This document shows positions 27,140 through 36,102 of a DNA stretch of 64,000 nucleotides, in pieces. Positions within the stretch are counted from its first letter, which is position 1; every line of letters starts with the position of its first letter. The translations under genes and the position numbers were made by a program. The stretch is from Acidobacteriota bacterium. GTDB lineage: Bacteria; Acidobacteriota; Thermoanaerobaculia; Multivoradales; Multivoraceae. Under the pieces are notes generated by a model. It was not told the DNA's origin. It searched no databases and was given only the letters and a program-made list of their open reading frames with translations. The DNA lies in NCBI GenBank assembly GCA_026707545.1, contig JAPOWR010000001.1:1889778-1953777 (forward strand), read 5' to 3'.

Positions 27140-27204
27140 GACCGGAGCGAACCGGAGACGGCTATGCTCCGCGCCGCACCCTCAAGGAACCAAGGAGATC
27201 AACC

Positions 27205-27975
27205 GTGGCTTACGACGCTTTCGACCTGAGCGGCACCGTCGGGCTAGTGACCGGCGGCAACTCCGGCATCGGACTGGGGTTCGCCGAGGGACTAGCCCAG
27301 GCGGGGGCCGACGTCTGCATCTGGGGAACGAACGAGGTGAAGAACGCGGCCGCCAGGGAGCAGTTACAACGCCACGGCACGAAGGTCGAAGCACTCATCT
27401 GCGACGTCGGCGACGCCGACGTGGTGGCCGCATCATTCGAGCGCACCGTGGACCTCCTGGGCAAGGTCGACTCGTGCTTCGCCAACGCCGGCATCGGCGG
27501 CCGCGGTACGCCCTTCGTCGACATGTCGATGGAAGAGTGGCGCCGCATCTTCCAGGTCAACATGGAGGGCGTGTTCCAGACGTTCCAGCAGGCGATCCGG
27601 CACATGGTCGAGCGCGGTGAGGGCGGCTCCCTGGTCGCGACTAGCAGTTCCTCCGCGATCTTCGGAGCGCCTCGGAGCGAGCACTACGCAGCCACCAAGG
27701 CCGGCCTGAACGCAATGGTCCGCGGGCTCGCCGTCGAGCACGCGCGACACGGCATCCGGGTCAACTCCATCCTGCCCGGCTGGATCGACACCGCGATGAC
27801 CGAGCGCGCCCTCGGCACCGAAGCCTTCCAGACGAAGGTCCTGCGCCGCATTCCCCAGCGGCGCTGGGGCGTCGGCGACGATTTCAGCGGCATCGCCGTG
27901 TATCTGGCCAGCGGGGCGTCGGCCTACCACACCGGCGACGAGTTCGTGATCGACGGCGGCTACGCCTGCTTCTGA
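27205..27975 (+). CDS. short-chain dehydrogenase/reductase
   Basis: A 256-residue classical SDR. The cofactor loop TGGNSGIG is at about 15-22, NAGIG near 95, the catalytic Ser is in ATSSSSAIFG (about 148-157), YAATK carries the catalytic Tyr and Lys, and the C-terminal IDGGYACF is typical. The GTG at 27205 follows AAGGAGA and the frame upstream lacks similarity. The oxidised or reduced substrate is not predictable. It converges on the thioesterase gene with a 12-bp gap. Confidence 0.93.
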   Translation: MAYDAFDLSGTVGLVTGGNSGIGLGFAEGLAQAGADVCIWGTNEVKNAAAREQLQRHGTKVEALICDVGDADVVAASFERTVDLLGKVDSCFANAGIGGRGTPFVDMSMEEWRRIFQVNMEGVFQTFQQAIRHMVERGEGGSLVATSSSSAIFGAPRSEHYAATKAGLNAMVRGLAVEHARHGIRVNSILPGWIDTAMTERALGTEAFQTKVLRRIPQRRWGVGDDFSGIAVYLASGASAYHTGDEFVIDGGYACF

Positions 27976-27987
27976 GGTTCAGCGCCG

Positions 27988-28440
27988 CTAGGAACCGGCC
28001 ATCGACCGGAAGACGGGCACGACGACCTCCGGCATCCTGCAGTGGTTGCCGGTTTCCCTGTCGACCCACACGTGGTCGGTCCGGCCCTCGACCAGCACCT
28101 TGCCCTCCACCTCCGTCCGGTAGCCGAAGCTCATCGCCCGGCTCTTCAGCCGCTCGAGCCAGCAGACGACCCGGACCGTGTCGCCATAGCGGGCGGCGCC
28201 CCGGTACTTGAGCTGGACGCCCGTGACCATCAGCCAGTAGCCCTCGTCCTCGATGTTCCGGTAGGCCATGCCGGCGGCGCGGCAGTGATGGGTACGGGCC
28301 AGCTCGAACCACACCAGGTAGTTCGAGTGGTGGACCACGGCCATCTGGTCCGTCTCCTTGTAGCGGACATCGACCTCGACTTCGCTCGACGGCACCTCCT
28401 GGCCGGCGGCGTTGACGGCGGTTCCGGTCATCCCATTCAT
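27988..28440 (-). CDS. 4-hydroxybenzoyl-CoA thioesterase/YbgC-like acyl-CoA thioesterase
   Basis: A 150-residue hotdog-fold thioesterase. The motif VRYKETDQMAVVHHSNYLVW (about 26-45) matches the YbgC/FadM signature with its catalytic Asp, and RYGDTVRVV follows near residue 86. It hydrolyses acyl-CoA thioesters. The ATG overlaps the stop of the glycosyltransferase (TGA at 28437-28439), which decides the start and makes it the last gene of the AlkP/GT2 operon. Confidence 0.88.
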   Translation of the reverse strand: MNGMTGTAVNAAGQEVPSSEVEVDVRYKETDQMAVVHHSNYLVWFELARTHHCRAAGMAYRNIEDEGYWLMVTGVQLKYRGAARYGDTVRVVCWLERLKSRAMSFGYRTEVEGKVLVEGRTDHVWVDRETGNHCRMPEVVVPVFRSMAGS

Positions 28441-29132
28441 ATCGGGCCGCGACTGTAGCGGAGAACCGTGGCGATGATCTTCCAGCCCGCGCGCACCGTG
28501 CCGGAGATCGTGCCGGTGATCTTGGAAACCCCGGTCCGCCTGCGGTAGCTGACCGGCGCCTCGACGACACGCAGGCCCCGCCGCAGCGCCTTGACCTGCA
28601 TCTCCGCCGTCCAGCCGAAGTTCGGGTCCCGCATGCCGAGCGACTCCAGCGCCCGCCACGAGACGGCGCGGAACGGACCAAGATCGGTGTAGCGGTGTCC
28701 GTAGAGCAGGCGAACGAGCAGGCACGCGAACCGGTTGCCCCAGCGTGCCTGCGGCAGCAGGGCGCCCGGCTCCGCGTTTCCCAGTGCCCGCGAACCAATG
28801 ACCAGTTCCGCCTCGTCGCGCGCGATCGGCTCCACGAGCCGAGGCATCTCGTCGGGGTGATCCGAGTAGTCCGCGTCGAGGAACACGACGACGTCCGGCG
28901 GTCCGGTCCGGCGCACGTGGTCGAGCGCAGCCAGGCACGCGCTGCCGTAGCCCTGGACCGGCGCCGGAACGACCTCCGCCCCGGCTTCGCGCGCCCGCGC
29001 CGCCGTCGCGTCCCGCGAGTTGTTGTCGGCGACGACGACCCGCCGGACGAGATCGCCGGGAAGGTCCGCGAGCACCAGCCCGATCGAATCCTCCTCGTTG
29101 TAAGCCGGGATGACGACGTCGACGGCGATCAC
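28437..29132 (-). CDS. GT2 family glycosyltransferase (dolichol-phosphate mannosyltransferase-like)
   Basis: A 231-residue GT-A fold enzyme. VDVVIPAYNEEDSIGLVL is at the N-terminus, the nucleotide segment VVADNNSRDAT near residue 36, the metal-binding DAD in FLDADYSDHPDE near 85, and SRALG and FGWTAEMQ follow further on. Its short length without C-terminal membrane helices matches DPM1-like soluble enzymes that transfer a sugar to a polyprenyl phosphate, although other GT2 acceptors are possible. The GTG at 29130-29132 overlaps the upstream stop (GTGA). It is embedded in the AlkP operon. Confidence 0.92.
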   Translation of the reverse strand: MIAVDVVIPAYNEEDSIGLVLADLPGDLVRRVVVADNNSRDATAARAREAGAEVVPAPVQGYGSACLAALDHVRRTGPPDVVVFLDADYSDHPDEMPRLVEPIARDEAELVIGSRALGNAEPGALLPQARWGNRFACLLVRLLYGHRYTDLGPFRAVSWRALESLGMRDPNFGWTAEMQVKALRRGLRVVEAPVSYRRRTGVSKITGTISGTVRAGWKIIATVLRYSRGPI

Positions 29133-29995
29133 AGCGTGACGCCGAAGCGGTTCCGCAGCACGAACGCCAGCCCGATCGACAGGATCAGGAACGCGATCAG
29201 CCAGTGGAGGTCGAACAGGCCGAAGAACGAGATGGAAGCTGCCGGATACCGGATGTCGATCCGGTCGACCGGCCCGTCCCGGGGCAGCGACGGTTCCGCC
29301 GGATAGAGCAACTGGTCGACGATCGCCGCCCGTCGCCGCGTCGGCGAGCGGCGGACCCAACGAGCGCCGGCATCGGGGTCGACCACGAAGACACTCTTCG
29401 TGAACTCCGCCCCGCCCGTTCGGATGACCAGTTCGTGCCGGCCCGGATCAAGGGCGCGAAGGCGCCACGCCACCTGGTGCAGGCTGGGCACCCAGACGCC
29501 CGGTGTTTCGACCGCGACGCCCGGCGGTGCCTCGAGGTCCACGCCCGGGCGCGGCGGCGGCTCGCCGTCAGCCGACGGTTCCGCATCCGGCGCGACGAGA
29601 TCGACGGTCAGGAGCGTACGCTCACCGACTTGGAGGCCGCTGTAGCCGTAGTGGAACTGGAGCTGGGCGATGAGCAGCACGAAGGGCACGATCATCCACA
29701 GGAGCGGCACCAGGTTGAGCCGCAGGTAGGTCAGGTTCTCCCGCAGCAGCCGCAGTTGGGCCCGGAGCACGGCGCGCAGGTCGTCGTTGAACAGCCGTAC
29801 CTCCAGCAGGTGGGCGAACAGGCGTCGCTTGACCGCGGCGATCGCCTCCTGGTTCGACGTCCAGCGGTAGACCAGAAGCGCGAAGATGCCCGACACCAGC
29901 GAGACCAGCGTGACCGGCACGATCGGCGGCAGGGGCGCGAACGGCCCGAGCGCGAGGTCGAAGATGGCCCGCAGGGCGGCGTTGACGAAGGACAT
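29129..29995 (-). CDS. four-TM membrane protein with long charged helix, unknown (Oxa1-superfamily-like topology)
   Basis: A 288-residue protein. TM1 is at about 24-44, then a charged helical hairpin region (about 45-90, KRRLFAHLLEVRLFNDDLRA), TM2 at about 95-112, a periplasmic domain (about 118-245) rich in beta strands and ending in WVRRSP-type sequence, and a final TM near 255-280. TM, cytoplasmic coiled coil, TM order recalls EMC3/TMCO1/Get1 members of the Oxa1 superfamily, but the resemblance is topological only and I recognise no sequence signature. The ATG is complementary to 29993-29995. The stop overlaps the glycosyltransferase start; the ribbon-helix-helix gene ends 21 bp upstream. 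Confidence 0.8.
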   Translation of the reverse strand: MSFVNAALRAIFDLALGPFAPLPPIVPVTLVSLVSGIFALLVYRWTSNQEAIAAVKRRLFAHLLEVRLFNDDLRAVLRAQLRLLRENLTYLRLNLVPLLWMIVPFVLLIAQLQFHYGYSGLQVGERTLLTVDLVAPDAEPSADGEPPPRPGVDLEAPPGVAVETPGVWVPSLHQVAWRLRALDPGRHELVIRTGGAEFTKSVFVVDPDAGARWVRRSPTRRRAAIVDQLLYPAEPSLPRDGPVDRIDIRYPAASISFFGLFDLHWLIAFLILSIGLAFVLRNRFGVTL

Positions 29996-30016
29996 GGGCG
30001 GCGAAGACGGACGCCG

Positions 30017-30211
30017 TCAGGAGATGTAGCCCAGGCCGCGGAGCCGCTTCTCGATCTCCTCCCTCGATTCGGCGCCCTCGAGCTTGGCCAGCTCCTTCTC
30101 CAGCGCGTGGGAGATGAACTCCTCGACCGATGAGTAGCCCGCGATGTCGCTGTAGCGCTTCACCCGCGCGAGAAGATCCTTGTCGAGCTTGATCTTGCCG
30201 CCGCCGAACAT
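30017..30211 (-). CDS. 64-residue ribbon-helix-helix-like protein
   Basis: Starts MFGGGKIKLDKDLLARV behind an AGGAG site. After a short Gly-rich start, residues 7-45 read as strand (KIKLDK), helix (DLLARVKRYSDIAG), turn, helix (SVEEFISHALEKELAKL), the order of an Arc/CopG ribbon-helix-helix domain. The tail is charged. RHH proteins usually dimerise and bind DNA as repressors, and here it might autoregulate the operon; some family members instead serve non-DNA roles. It lies 37 bp downstream of the second AlkP gene. Confidence 0.75.
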   Translation of the reverse strand: MFGGGKIKLDKDLLARVKRYSDIAGYSSVEEFISHALEKELAKLEGAESREEIEKRLRGLGYIS

Positions 30212-30248
30212 TTTCTCCTCCTTCGCTAGCGCGATCGTCTGACCCGGT

Positions 30249-32246
30249 TCAGGGCGAGCCGGTCGCGGCACCGCCCGCCAGGGGCGGGAACTCCTCCACG
30301 CCGTACTCGGCCAGGATCGAGGCAGCCAGGTCGACGATGCCCCGGGCCGGGCGGCCAAGCGGACGACTGACCAGGAGCACGCCCGGCACGGTCCGGTGAT
30401 CCATCATGTGATCGCCGCTCCAGGCGCTGTCGTTGTCGCTGAAGACCTCACCCACGACCTCGCCCGACGCCGACTCCGTCGCCCCCCGATAACCCTTCGC
30501 GTAGCCGACGACCAGATCGGGGCCGATCGCCGTGCGGTCCTGGAAGGCGTAGTCCTCGCGAAGGTGGACTTCCGTGATCGCGGGTTCCCCCGTCTCCGGG
30601 TCGACGACCGCCAGCAGTTCCTGCTTCAGCTCGCGCACCAGGTCGAGGCGCTCTGACGCCGTCACCGTGCCGTCGCGTTCACGGCCGCGCAGGTTGACGT
30701 AGAGACCCGAGAAGCCGATCCCGTAGGCCCGGGTCTCGTCCCAGTCGACGTTCAGCAGGAAACCCTCATCCGCGTACGGGTCCGGGTTTCTCGCCGTCAG
30801 GTAGCCCCTCTCGGCGAGCCACGCGTTCAGGTGAAAGGCGCGGCGCCAGGAGGCGAAGCCGTGATCCGACATCACGATGAGCAGCGGTTCGTCCGCGTCG
30901 CCGTCGCCGAGGCCGGCTTCGGCCTCGAGCCGGTCCAGCGTCTGCCCGACGACTGCGTCGAGTCCCTCGTAGAGCGTCGGGATCAGGTCCTCGTGCACGG
31001 CGTCGACTTCCGGGTCGTAGACGGGGTGCTCCGGATCGCGCGACCGCCAGCGGACGTGGCCGATCTGATCCACGTTGCCGAAGTAGTAGAACAGGAAGCC
31101 TCCCTCCTGCTCGAGGTAGCGGTCCAGCACGTAGCCGTACTGCTCGGCGACCTCGTCGCCGGCGATCTTGGCCTGCGCCAGGAACTCCTCCGGAGTAAAG
31201 ACGCCCTCCGTCAGGGTCTTCGTGTCCTCGGGCATCCCCTCCGTGTAGAAGCGGTCGACCGCCTCCGCCAGCTCGGCCGCGAAGTCGGGCGGCGTCGAGA
31301 TCGGCGCCGCGGGCGACATCGGGTCGTGGTCGATCGGGCTGACGTAGAGCTCGAACTCCGGCTCGAGCGCGCGCAGGTACATCCGGCAGATACCGCGCAG
31401 GTGCTGGGTCGGCATCATCTCGAAGCCGACCTCCAGCCAGTCGCTCCATTCCCCGACCCGGAGCACGATCTGCTGGTCGCCGAGCTCGATCTTGGCGCTC
31501 TCCGTCTCAAGATCGAGGTAGACGGTGAACGGTGCGGTCAGCTTGACCGGCTCCCGTAGCAGCGGATTCTCGGGACCAAGCAACTCCGCCTCGACGACGT
31601 TGTCGTAGATGTCCAGCTCGACGATGTCGCCGCCGCTGATGTCGCGGTCGGCGAAGAGTTCCGAGGTGTAGAACGTAAACGTGCCGTCCGTGCCGAGAAT
31701 GTCACTCGTTCCCATGCCCGAAAGCTCGCGACTGGCCGTGCCGGAAACAGGGAAGTTCGCCGGCATGCGGATCACCTGCGTCCGCACGCCGTGCTCCTCC
31801 AGCACCTCCCAGAACGGCGTGCCGTGTCGGAACTGCACGTAGTCCCCGCTGGTGAGCGGGAACTGCCAGGGCCCCACCTCCAGGAAACGTCCGCCGGAGG
31901 ACGCCGCGGCCGTCGACGAGTACGGGATCATCGTCTCCGGGTCCCGGTGCAGAAAGTCGAAGATGCCGTGACCGCCCGGGTCCATGCCGGTGACGAAGCT
32001 CGACCAGGCGACCGGGCTGTGCGGCGGGATCGTCGTCTCCAGGCGGGTGAAGCCGCCCATGGCCTCGAGGCGGGCGAAGTTCGGCAGCCTCCCTTCGTCG
32101 ATCAACTGCCGGGTGAGTTCAGGGTCCAGGCCGTCGAAGCCGAGCACGATGACCTTCGGCCCCTCGGACGGACCGACGCCACCGCCGCCGCAGGCGACAG
32201 CCAAGGCGGCGAGCACCGCCGCCACTAGCGCAAGCGGCCGGTTCAC
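30249..32246 (-). CDS. AlkP-superfamily phosphohydrolase/phosphodiesterase, lipoprotein
   Basis: A 665-residue lipoprotein with a signal peptide and lipobox (ALAVAC, lipidated Cys19). The catalytic domain follows: metal ligand in VLGFDGLDPEL, nucleophile region SPVAWSSFVTG, GGHGIFDF, and the second metal site in VMSDHGFASW, the series of type I phosphodiesterase/phosphoglyceromutase-like AlkP enzymes. It is clearly paralogous to the upstream gene. The start is a GTG at 32244-32246 that overlaps the upstream stop (GTGA). It probably cleaves a phosphodiester or phosphate group on the outer face of the membrane; the substrate, perhaps a phospholipid head group, is unknown. Confidence 0.92.
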   Translation of the reverse strand: MNRPLALVAAVLAALAVACGGGGVGPSEGPKVIVLGFDGLDPELTRQLIDEGRLPNFARLEAMGGFTRLETTIPPHSPVAWSSFVTGMDPGGHGIFDFLHRDPETMIPYSSTAAASSGGRFLEVGPWQFPLTSGDYVQFRHGTPFWEVLEEHGVRTQVIRMPANFPVSGTASRELSGMGTSDILGTDGTFTFYTSELFADRDISGGDIVELDIYDNVVEAELLGPENPLLREPVKLTAPFTVYLDLETESAKIELGDQQIVLRVGEWSDWLEVGFEMMPTQHLRGICRMYLRALEPEFELYVSPIDHDPMSPAAPISTPPDFAAELAEAVDRFYTEGMPEDTKTLTEGVFTPEEFLAQAKIAGDEVAEQYGYVLDRYLEQEGGFLFYYFGNVDQIGHVRWRSRDPEHPVYDPEVDAVHEDLIPTLYEGLDAVVGQTLDRLEAEAGLGDGDADEPLLIVMSDHGFASWRRAFHLNAWLAERGYLTARNPDPYADEGFLLNVDWDETRAYGIGFSGLYVNLRGRERDGTVTASERLDLVRELKQELLAVVDPETGEPAITEVHLREDYAFQDRTAIGPDLVVGYAKGYRGATESASGEVVGEVFSDNDSAWSGDHMMDHRTVPGVLLVSRPLGRPARGIVDLAASILAEYGVEEFPPLAGGAATGSP

Positions 32247-34402
32247 GCTGCCGCTCCGGCCGCACCGCCTGCAAGGCCTGCCGGGTCGAAGACCGACTCG
32301 CCCTCCATGTAGTCCGGCTTGTCGACTCCGAACAGGGCCAGCGCCGTCGGCGCCATGTCGAGCAGCGACAGATCGTCCTCCCGGTCCACAGGCCGGCTGC
32401 TGAAGAAGACGCCGGGCACGAGCCGCGGATCGACACAGTGGTCGCCGCTCCAGGCTTTCGTGTTGTCGGCGAAGAGCGGCCCCGCCACCACACCGACCGC
32501 GCAGTCCCAGGACACCCGGTAGCCATCGTTGTAGCCGACGATCAGGTCGGGGGCGTTGCCCTTGTAGGGACCCGTGTACAGGTCCTCGGCGTCGAAGGCG
32601 GCGTTGATGCCGACGGCGCGCCGCTCCTCGTCGCGCAGGCCGGTCCAGGCCGTGATGAGCTCGCGCTTGAGCGCCCTCGCCTCTTCGCCAGGCTCCACGA
32701 TGCCCGAGGCCTCCCGGCCTTTGAGGTTCAGGAACACGCCGGCGAGCCCGAGAGCGTAGGCGCGCGTCCGCGACCAGTCCACGCCCTCCAGCCACTCCTC
32801 GCTGCCGTCGGCGTCCTCGCGAAGGACGAGGTAGCCATGGTCGAGCAGCCAGCGATTCAGGTTCACGCCGCGCCGGAAGGAGGCGAAACCGTGGTCCGAG
32901 AGCACGATGAGTAGATCCTCGTCGCCCAGCTTCTCCATCACCCGGCCGACCAGGGCGTCGTTGTGCCGGTAGTGCTCCTCGATCGTCCGGCGCTGCTTGC
33001 CCGTCTTGCGGCCGTTCGCGGCCGGGTGTCCGTCTTCCATGTAGCGCCAGAACATGTGCTGGATCCGGTCGGTGGCGTCGAAGACGCAGGTCAGGGAGCC
33101 CTTGCGCAGTCGCTCGAGCGCGGCGAAGAACATCTCCTCGCGCTCGCGGTCGATGTCGCACGACTGCTTGAGGAAGGTCGCGTCGTCAGTCACCCCTTCG
33201 TTGAGCGCCGTCGTGTCCTCCGCGAGACCGAGGGTGGCGAAGTCGCCGAGCCGCTTGGACAGGTACGGAGCGTAGTAGGAGGGGTGGGAAATCGGCATCG
33301 CCGGTTTCTCGGGATCGATGTGGATCGCGGTCAGGTAGAGCGACGTGTGCTTGCCCGCCTCCGTCAGCATCATCCGGGTCAGACCGTGGACCTTGACCCC
33401 GGGCGCGGCCCGGAACTCGAGGCGGACCCAGTCCGAGAGCTGGCCCCGGCCAAGCTCGACTGTCTCGCCTGCCACTTCGACCGTCGCGGACCCGGCCTTC
33501 CGGTCGACCTGCACTGTCATCGGCAGGCGAAGCGGCGGCGGCGGATCGCCCTCGAGGAAGCTGTTCTCCGGCCCCTCGATCTCGCAGTCGAAGTGATCGG
33601 GGCCGGCGCCGTTCGAGGTTAATGGCACACGCACACCGCCCTCGCGGATCGCCTCCGTCGCCGGACGGGTCGTGTAGTAGAGGAAGGTCCCCTGGCTGCC
33701 CACCAGGTCCGGCACGCACATCGCCGCCAACTGGGCGCCGTAGAAACGGTCCGGTGGGAAGGTGATCGGCACCCGGAGCACCGTGCTCCAGACGTTGCGC
33801 TCGCCGAGCACGGTCCAGAACGGCTTCGACCGCCGCAGCATGCGGATCTCGGGCTTCTGCAGCGGGATCTTCCACTTGCCCAGCTTCAGGAACCGATCCA
33901 CCCGGCCGATGTGGGCCGAGGAGAGCTTCGGCAGGTAGCTGCGCAGGTCGCGGTCGAGGAAGTCGAAGATGTTGTGCTTGCCGGGGTTGGCGCCCGTCGC
34001 GAACGTCGACCAGGCGACCGGGGACAGGGCCGGGTAGGTGCTGGCGATCCGGCGGTAGCTGCCCTGCCTCCCGAGACGCTTGAAGTTGGGCAGCTTGCCC
34101 TCCTTCATCATCCGCTCGGTCAGTCGCGGGTCCTGGCCGTCGAGCCCAATGAACACGAGTCGCTTGACGTGCGCCTTCGGCGGCTTCTTCCGACGCACGA
34201 CCCGCCACAGCGTGCGGATCGGCCAGGCCAGGATCGACAGGAAGGCCAACACCACCGTCACCAGCAGCACCAGGAACGACGACATCAGCGCAAAGCCAGC
34301 CCCCGGACCGATGTAGGCGGCCGCCGGCGCAGCGGCGAAGAGCGCCGCAAGAAGCGCCAGCGCGACGGTTACGAGACGCTGAGCTGGCAACGGTTTCTCC
34401 AA
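32243..34402 (-). CDS. AlkP-superfamily phosphohydrolase, membrane-anchored, first gene of operon
   Basis: A 719-residue protein. Two N-terminal hydrophobic segments (about 8-30 and 36-60) are followed by a basic stretch RRKKPP and the catalytic domain. Metal ligand Asp88 is in FIGLDGQDPRL, the nucleophile region is SPVAWSTFATG (about 127-137), and NIFDFLDRD and IVLSDHGFASFRRG (second metal site) follow. It shares with its lipoprotein paralogue the LPNF-R, SPVAWS, HGFAS-RR and LNRWL blocks. The C-terminus is Ala/Gly-rich. The basic run after TM2 predicts a cytoplasmic catalytic domain, opposite to the partner, though topology is uncertain. It is preceded by a 135-bp divergent promoter region. 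Confidence 0.92.
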   Translation of the reverse strand: MEKPLPAQRLVTVALALLAALFAAAPAAAYIGPGAGFALMSSFLVLLVTVVLAFLSILAWPIRTLWRVVRRKKPPKAHVKRLVFIGLDGQDPRLTERMMKEGKLPNFKRLGRQGSYRRIASTYPALSPVAWSTFATGANPGKHNIFDFLDRDLRSYLPKLSSAHIGRVDRFLKLGKWKIPLQKPEIRMLRRSKPFWTVLGERNVWSTVLRVPITFPPDRFYGAQLAAMCVPDLVGSQGTFLYYTTRPATEAIREGGVRVPLTSNGAGPDHFDCEIEGPENSFLEGDPPPPLRLPMTVQVDRKAGSATVEVAGETVELGRGQLSDWVRLEFRAAPGVKVHGLTRMMLTEAGKHTSLYLTAIHIDPEKPAMPISHPSYYAPYLSKRLGDFATLGLAEDTTALNEGVTDDATFLKQSCDIDREREEMFFAALERLRKGSLTCVFDATDRIQHMFWRYMEDGHPAANGRKTGKQRRTIEEHYRHNDALVGRVMEKLGDEDLLIVLSDHGFASFRRGVNLNRWLLDHGYLVLREDADGSEEWLEGVDWSRTRAYALGLAGVFLNLKGREASGIVEPGEEARALKRELITAWTGLRDEERRAVGINAAFDAEDLYTGPYKGNAPDLIVGYNDGYRVSWDCAVGVVAGPLFADNTKAWSGDHCVDPRLVPGVFFSSRPVDREDDLSLLDMAPTALALFGVDKPDYMEGESVFDPAGLAGGAAGAAA

Positions 34403-34537
34403 GTGCTGGCGCCGCTCGAGCGCAGGAGTGCGGCGGCTCGCGAAGCGCCGCGGAGCATACCAAGGCTCTGTCTGCGATCTGGCGGCTGCAAGCTAGTCTG
34501 TCCCTTGCCCCACGATCCGACCGAACTTCTCCGGCAG

Positions 34538-35371
34538 ATGGCAGAACCCGCGACAGACCAGGGACAGGAAGGGAACCGGACAGACCTCGAGACGAACCCT
34601 TGTCCCGAAACCGGTTTCTCTCGGATCATCGGAGTCGACTTCGCGACAAAGGACGCCAAGAGAGGCCTGGTCCTGGCGACCAGGGAAGGCGGCCACCTTC
34701 GATTGGAGCGCACGTGGAATCGTCGCGGGGCCTTCCTCGACATTCTCACGCAGTGGGTGGCCGAAGCCAAGGAAGCTACGCTGATTGCAGTCGATGCACC
34801 GCTGGGATGGCCGGCGCCCCTCGGGGAGGCCCTGGAGTCGCACCAAGCCGGCCAGACCATCGCAACGTCAGCCGACGGCATGTTCCGGCGAAGAACCGAC
34901 GACTTCGTTCAACACACGACCGGGAAAAGGCCGCTCGAAGTCGGCGCAAACCTCATTGCCCGAACAGCCCACGCTGCTCTGGATCTCCTGAGCAAGCTGG
35001 GTGAGGCCCTCGGCACATCGGTTCCGCTCGCCTGGACACCTACTGGTGTAGAAGGACCGGCGGCGATAGAGGTGTATCCCGCAGCGACGCTCAGGGCCTA
35101 CGGAATCCGGGACGCCGGCTACAAGAAGGTCGATCAACAGCGTGAGCGCCGCGAGATCGTCAAGGCCCTCAGGCGCCACTCGATGAGGATCCCGGATTCT
35201 GGTGCCAGCGAACTTCACCGCAACGCGGACACGCTGGACGCCGCGGTCTGCGTCCTCGCTGCGGAAGACTTCATCGCAGGACGAGCCGCGCGTCCGGAAG
35301 ATCAAGACCTGGCGCGCCGTGAAGGCTGGATCTGGGTCCGACGGTCCACGGTTAGCATCCCGCCGCCATGA
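34538..35371 (+). CDS. DUF429 family protein
   Basis: A 277-residue protein with the DUF429 (RNase H-like fold) pattern: IIGVDFATKDAKRGLVLA near residue 30, LIAVDAPLGWP near 88, FRRRTDDFV near 120, EVYPAATLRAYG near 180 and DTLDAAVCVLAA near 235. The Asp residues at the first, second and last blocks are the likely metal site of the RNase H-like fold. DUF429 has no established function. The start is ATG 34538 without a clear ribosome binding site, so it is uncertain. The sulfotransferase start overlaps its stop (ATGA at 35368). Confidence 0.82.
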   Translation: MAEPATDQGQEGNRTDLETNPCPETGFSRIIGVDFATKDAKRGLVLATREGGHLRLERTWNRRGAFLDILTQWVAEAKEATLIAVDAPLGWPAPLGEALESHQAGQTIATSADGMFRRRTDDFVQHTTGKRPLEVGANLIARTAHAALDLLSKLGEALGTSVPLAWTPTGVEGPAAIEVYPAATLRAYGIRDAGYKKVDQQRERREIVKALRRHSMRIPDSGASELHRNADTLDAAVCVLAAEDFIAGRAARPEDQDLARREGWIWVRRSTVSIPPP

Positions 35372-35976
35372 ACCTGCGAACACTCTGGCGCCGTGTCCGC
35401 TACGGCCGGCCGGTTGTCGTCGTCTCGGGACTTCCGCGCTCCGGCACCTCCATGGCGATGCGGATGCTCGAAGCCGGGGGCATGAAGATCGTGACCGATG
35501 GCGAACGGCAAGCCGACGAAGACAATCCCCGCGGCTACTACGAGGACGAGCGGGTCAAGGACCTGGGGAAGGAGCCGGACAAGTCCTGGCTCCAAACTTC
35601 CCGGGGACGCGCCGTCAAGGTCATCTCCTTCCTGCTCAAGGACCTGCCACCCAACCTGAACTACCAAGTTGTCCTGATGCGACGCGACCTCGGAGAAGTG
35701 CTGGCCTCACAGCGCAAGATGCTCGATCGTCGCGGCGAGACGGACGACACGTCGGACGAACGGATGATGGAGCTGTGGCAGGACCAGCTCTGGCGGGTGA
35801 ACTACCTCCTGCGCCACGCGCCGCAATTCGAATGGGTCGAAATCGAGTACGGTGAAGCGTTGCGGGACCCCCAGACGGCGGCCACACGAATCGCCAGCCT
35901 CGTCGGCGGGCTCGACCAGCAGGCCATGGCCGGAGTAGTCGACCCGACGCTGTATCGGAACCGGGCTGCGCCTTAG
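35368..35976 (+). CDS. sulfotransferase-family protein
   Basis: A 202-residue protein with the PAPS 5'-phosphosulfate loop GLPRSGTSMAMRM (about 21-33) of the sulfotransferase fold and VVLMRRDLGEVLASQ near residue 100 as the 3'-phosphate segment. It is smaller than most sulfotransferases (250-400 residues) and may be specialised. The acceptor is unknown. Its ATG overlaps the DUF429 stop, so the two genes are translationally coupled. Confidence 0.85.
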   Translation: MNLRTLWRRVRYGRPVVVVSGLPRSGTSMAMRMLEAGGMKIVTDGERQADEDNPRGYYEDERVKDLGKEPDKSWLQTSRGRAVKVISFLLKDLPPNLNYQVVLMRRDLGEVLASQRKMLDRRGETDDTSDERMMELWQDQLWRVNYLLRHAPQFEWVEIEYGEALRDPQTAATRIASLVGGLDQQAMAGVVDPTLYRNRAAP

Positions 35977-36032
35977 CTCTTCAGTGCCGATCGCCGCAGG
36001 TCGAGCGGGCCGCCCATAGCCGGTCTGCTATG

Positions 36033-36085
36033 TTGGTCCCGGCTCTCGCTAGCCGTCCCAGTAGACGCTCAGCGAGAGCGACCAA
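36033..36085. promoter_or_regulatory. long inverted repeat upstream of toxin-antitoxin pair (operator candidate)
   Basis: Left arm 36033-36050 is TTGGTC, a 3-base bulge, then GCTCTCGCT. Right arm 36071-36085 is AGCGAGAGCGACCAA. The arms match over 15 bases with a 20-base spacer and end 17 bases before the antitoxin ATG. A site of this size is where an autoregulating antitoxin, or antitoxin-toxin complex, would bind; it could also fold as a leader hairpin in the mRNA. Confidence 0.5.
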
Positions 36086-36102
36086 CGAAGAGAAGTACTC
36101 CG

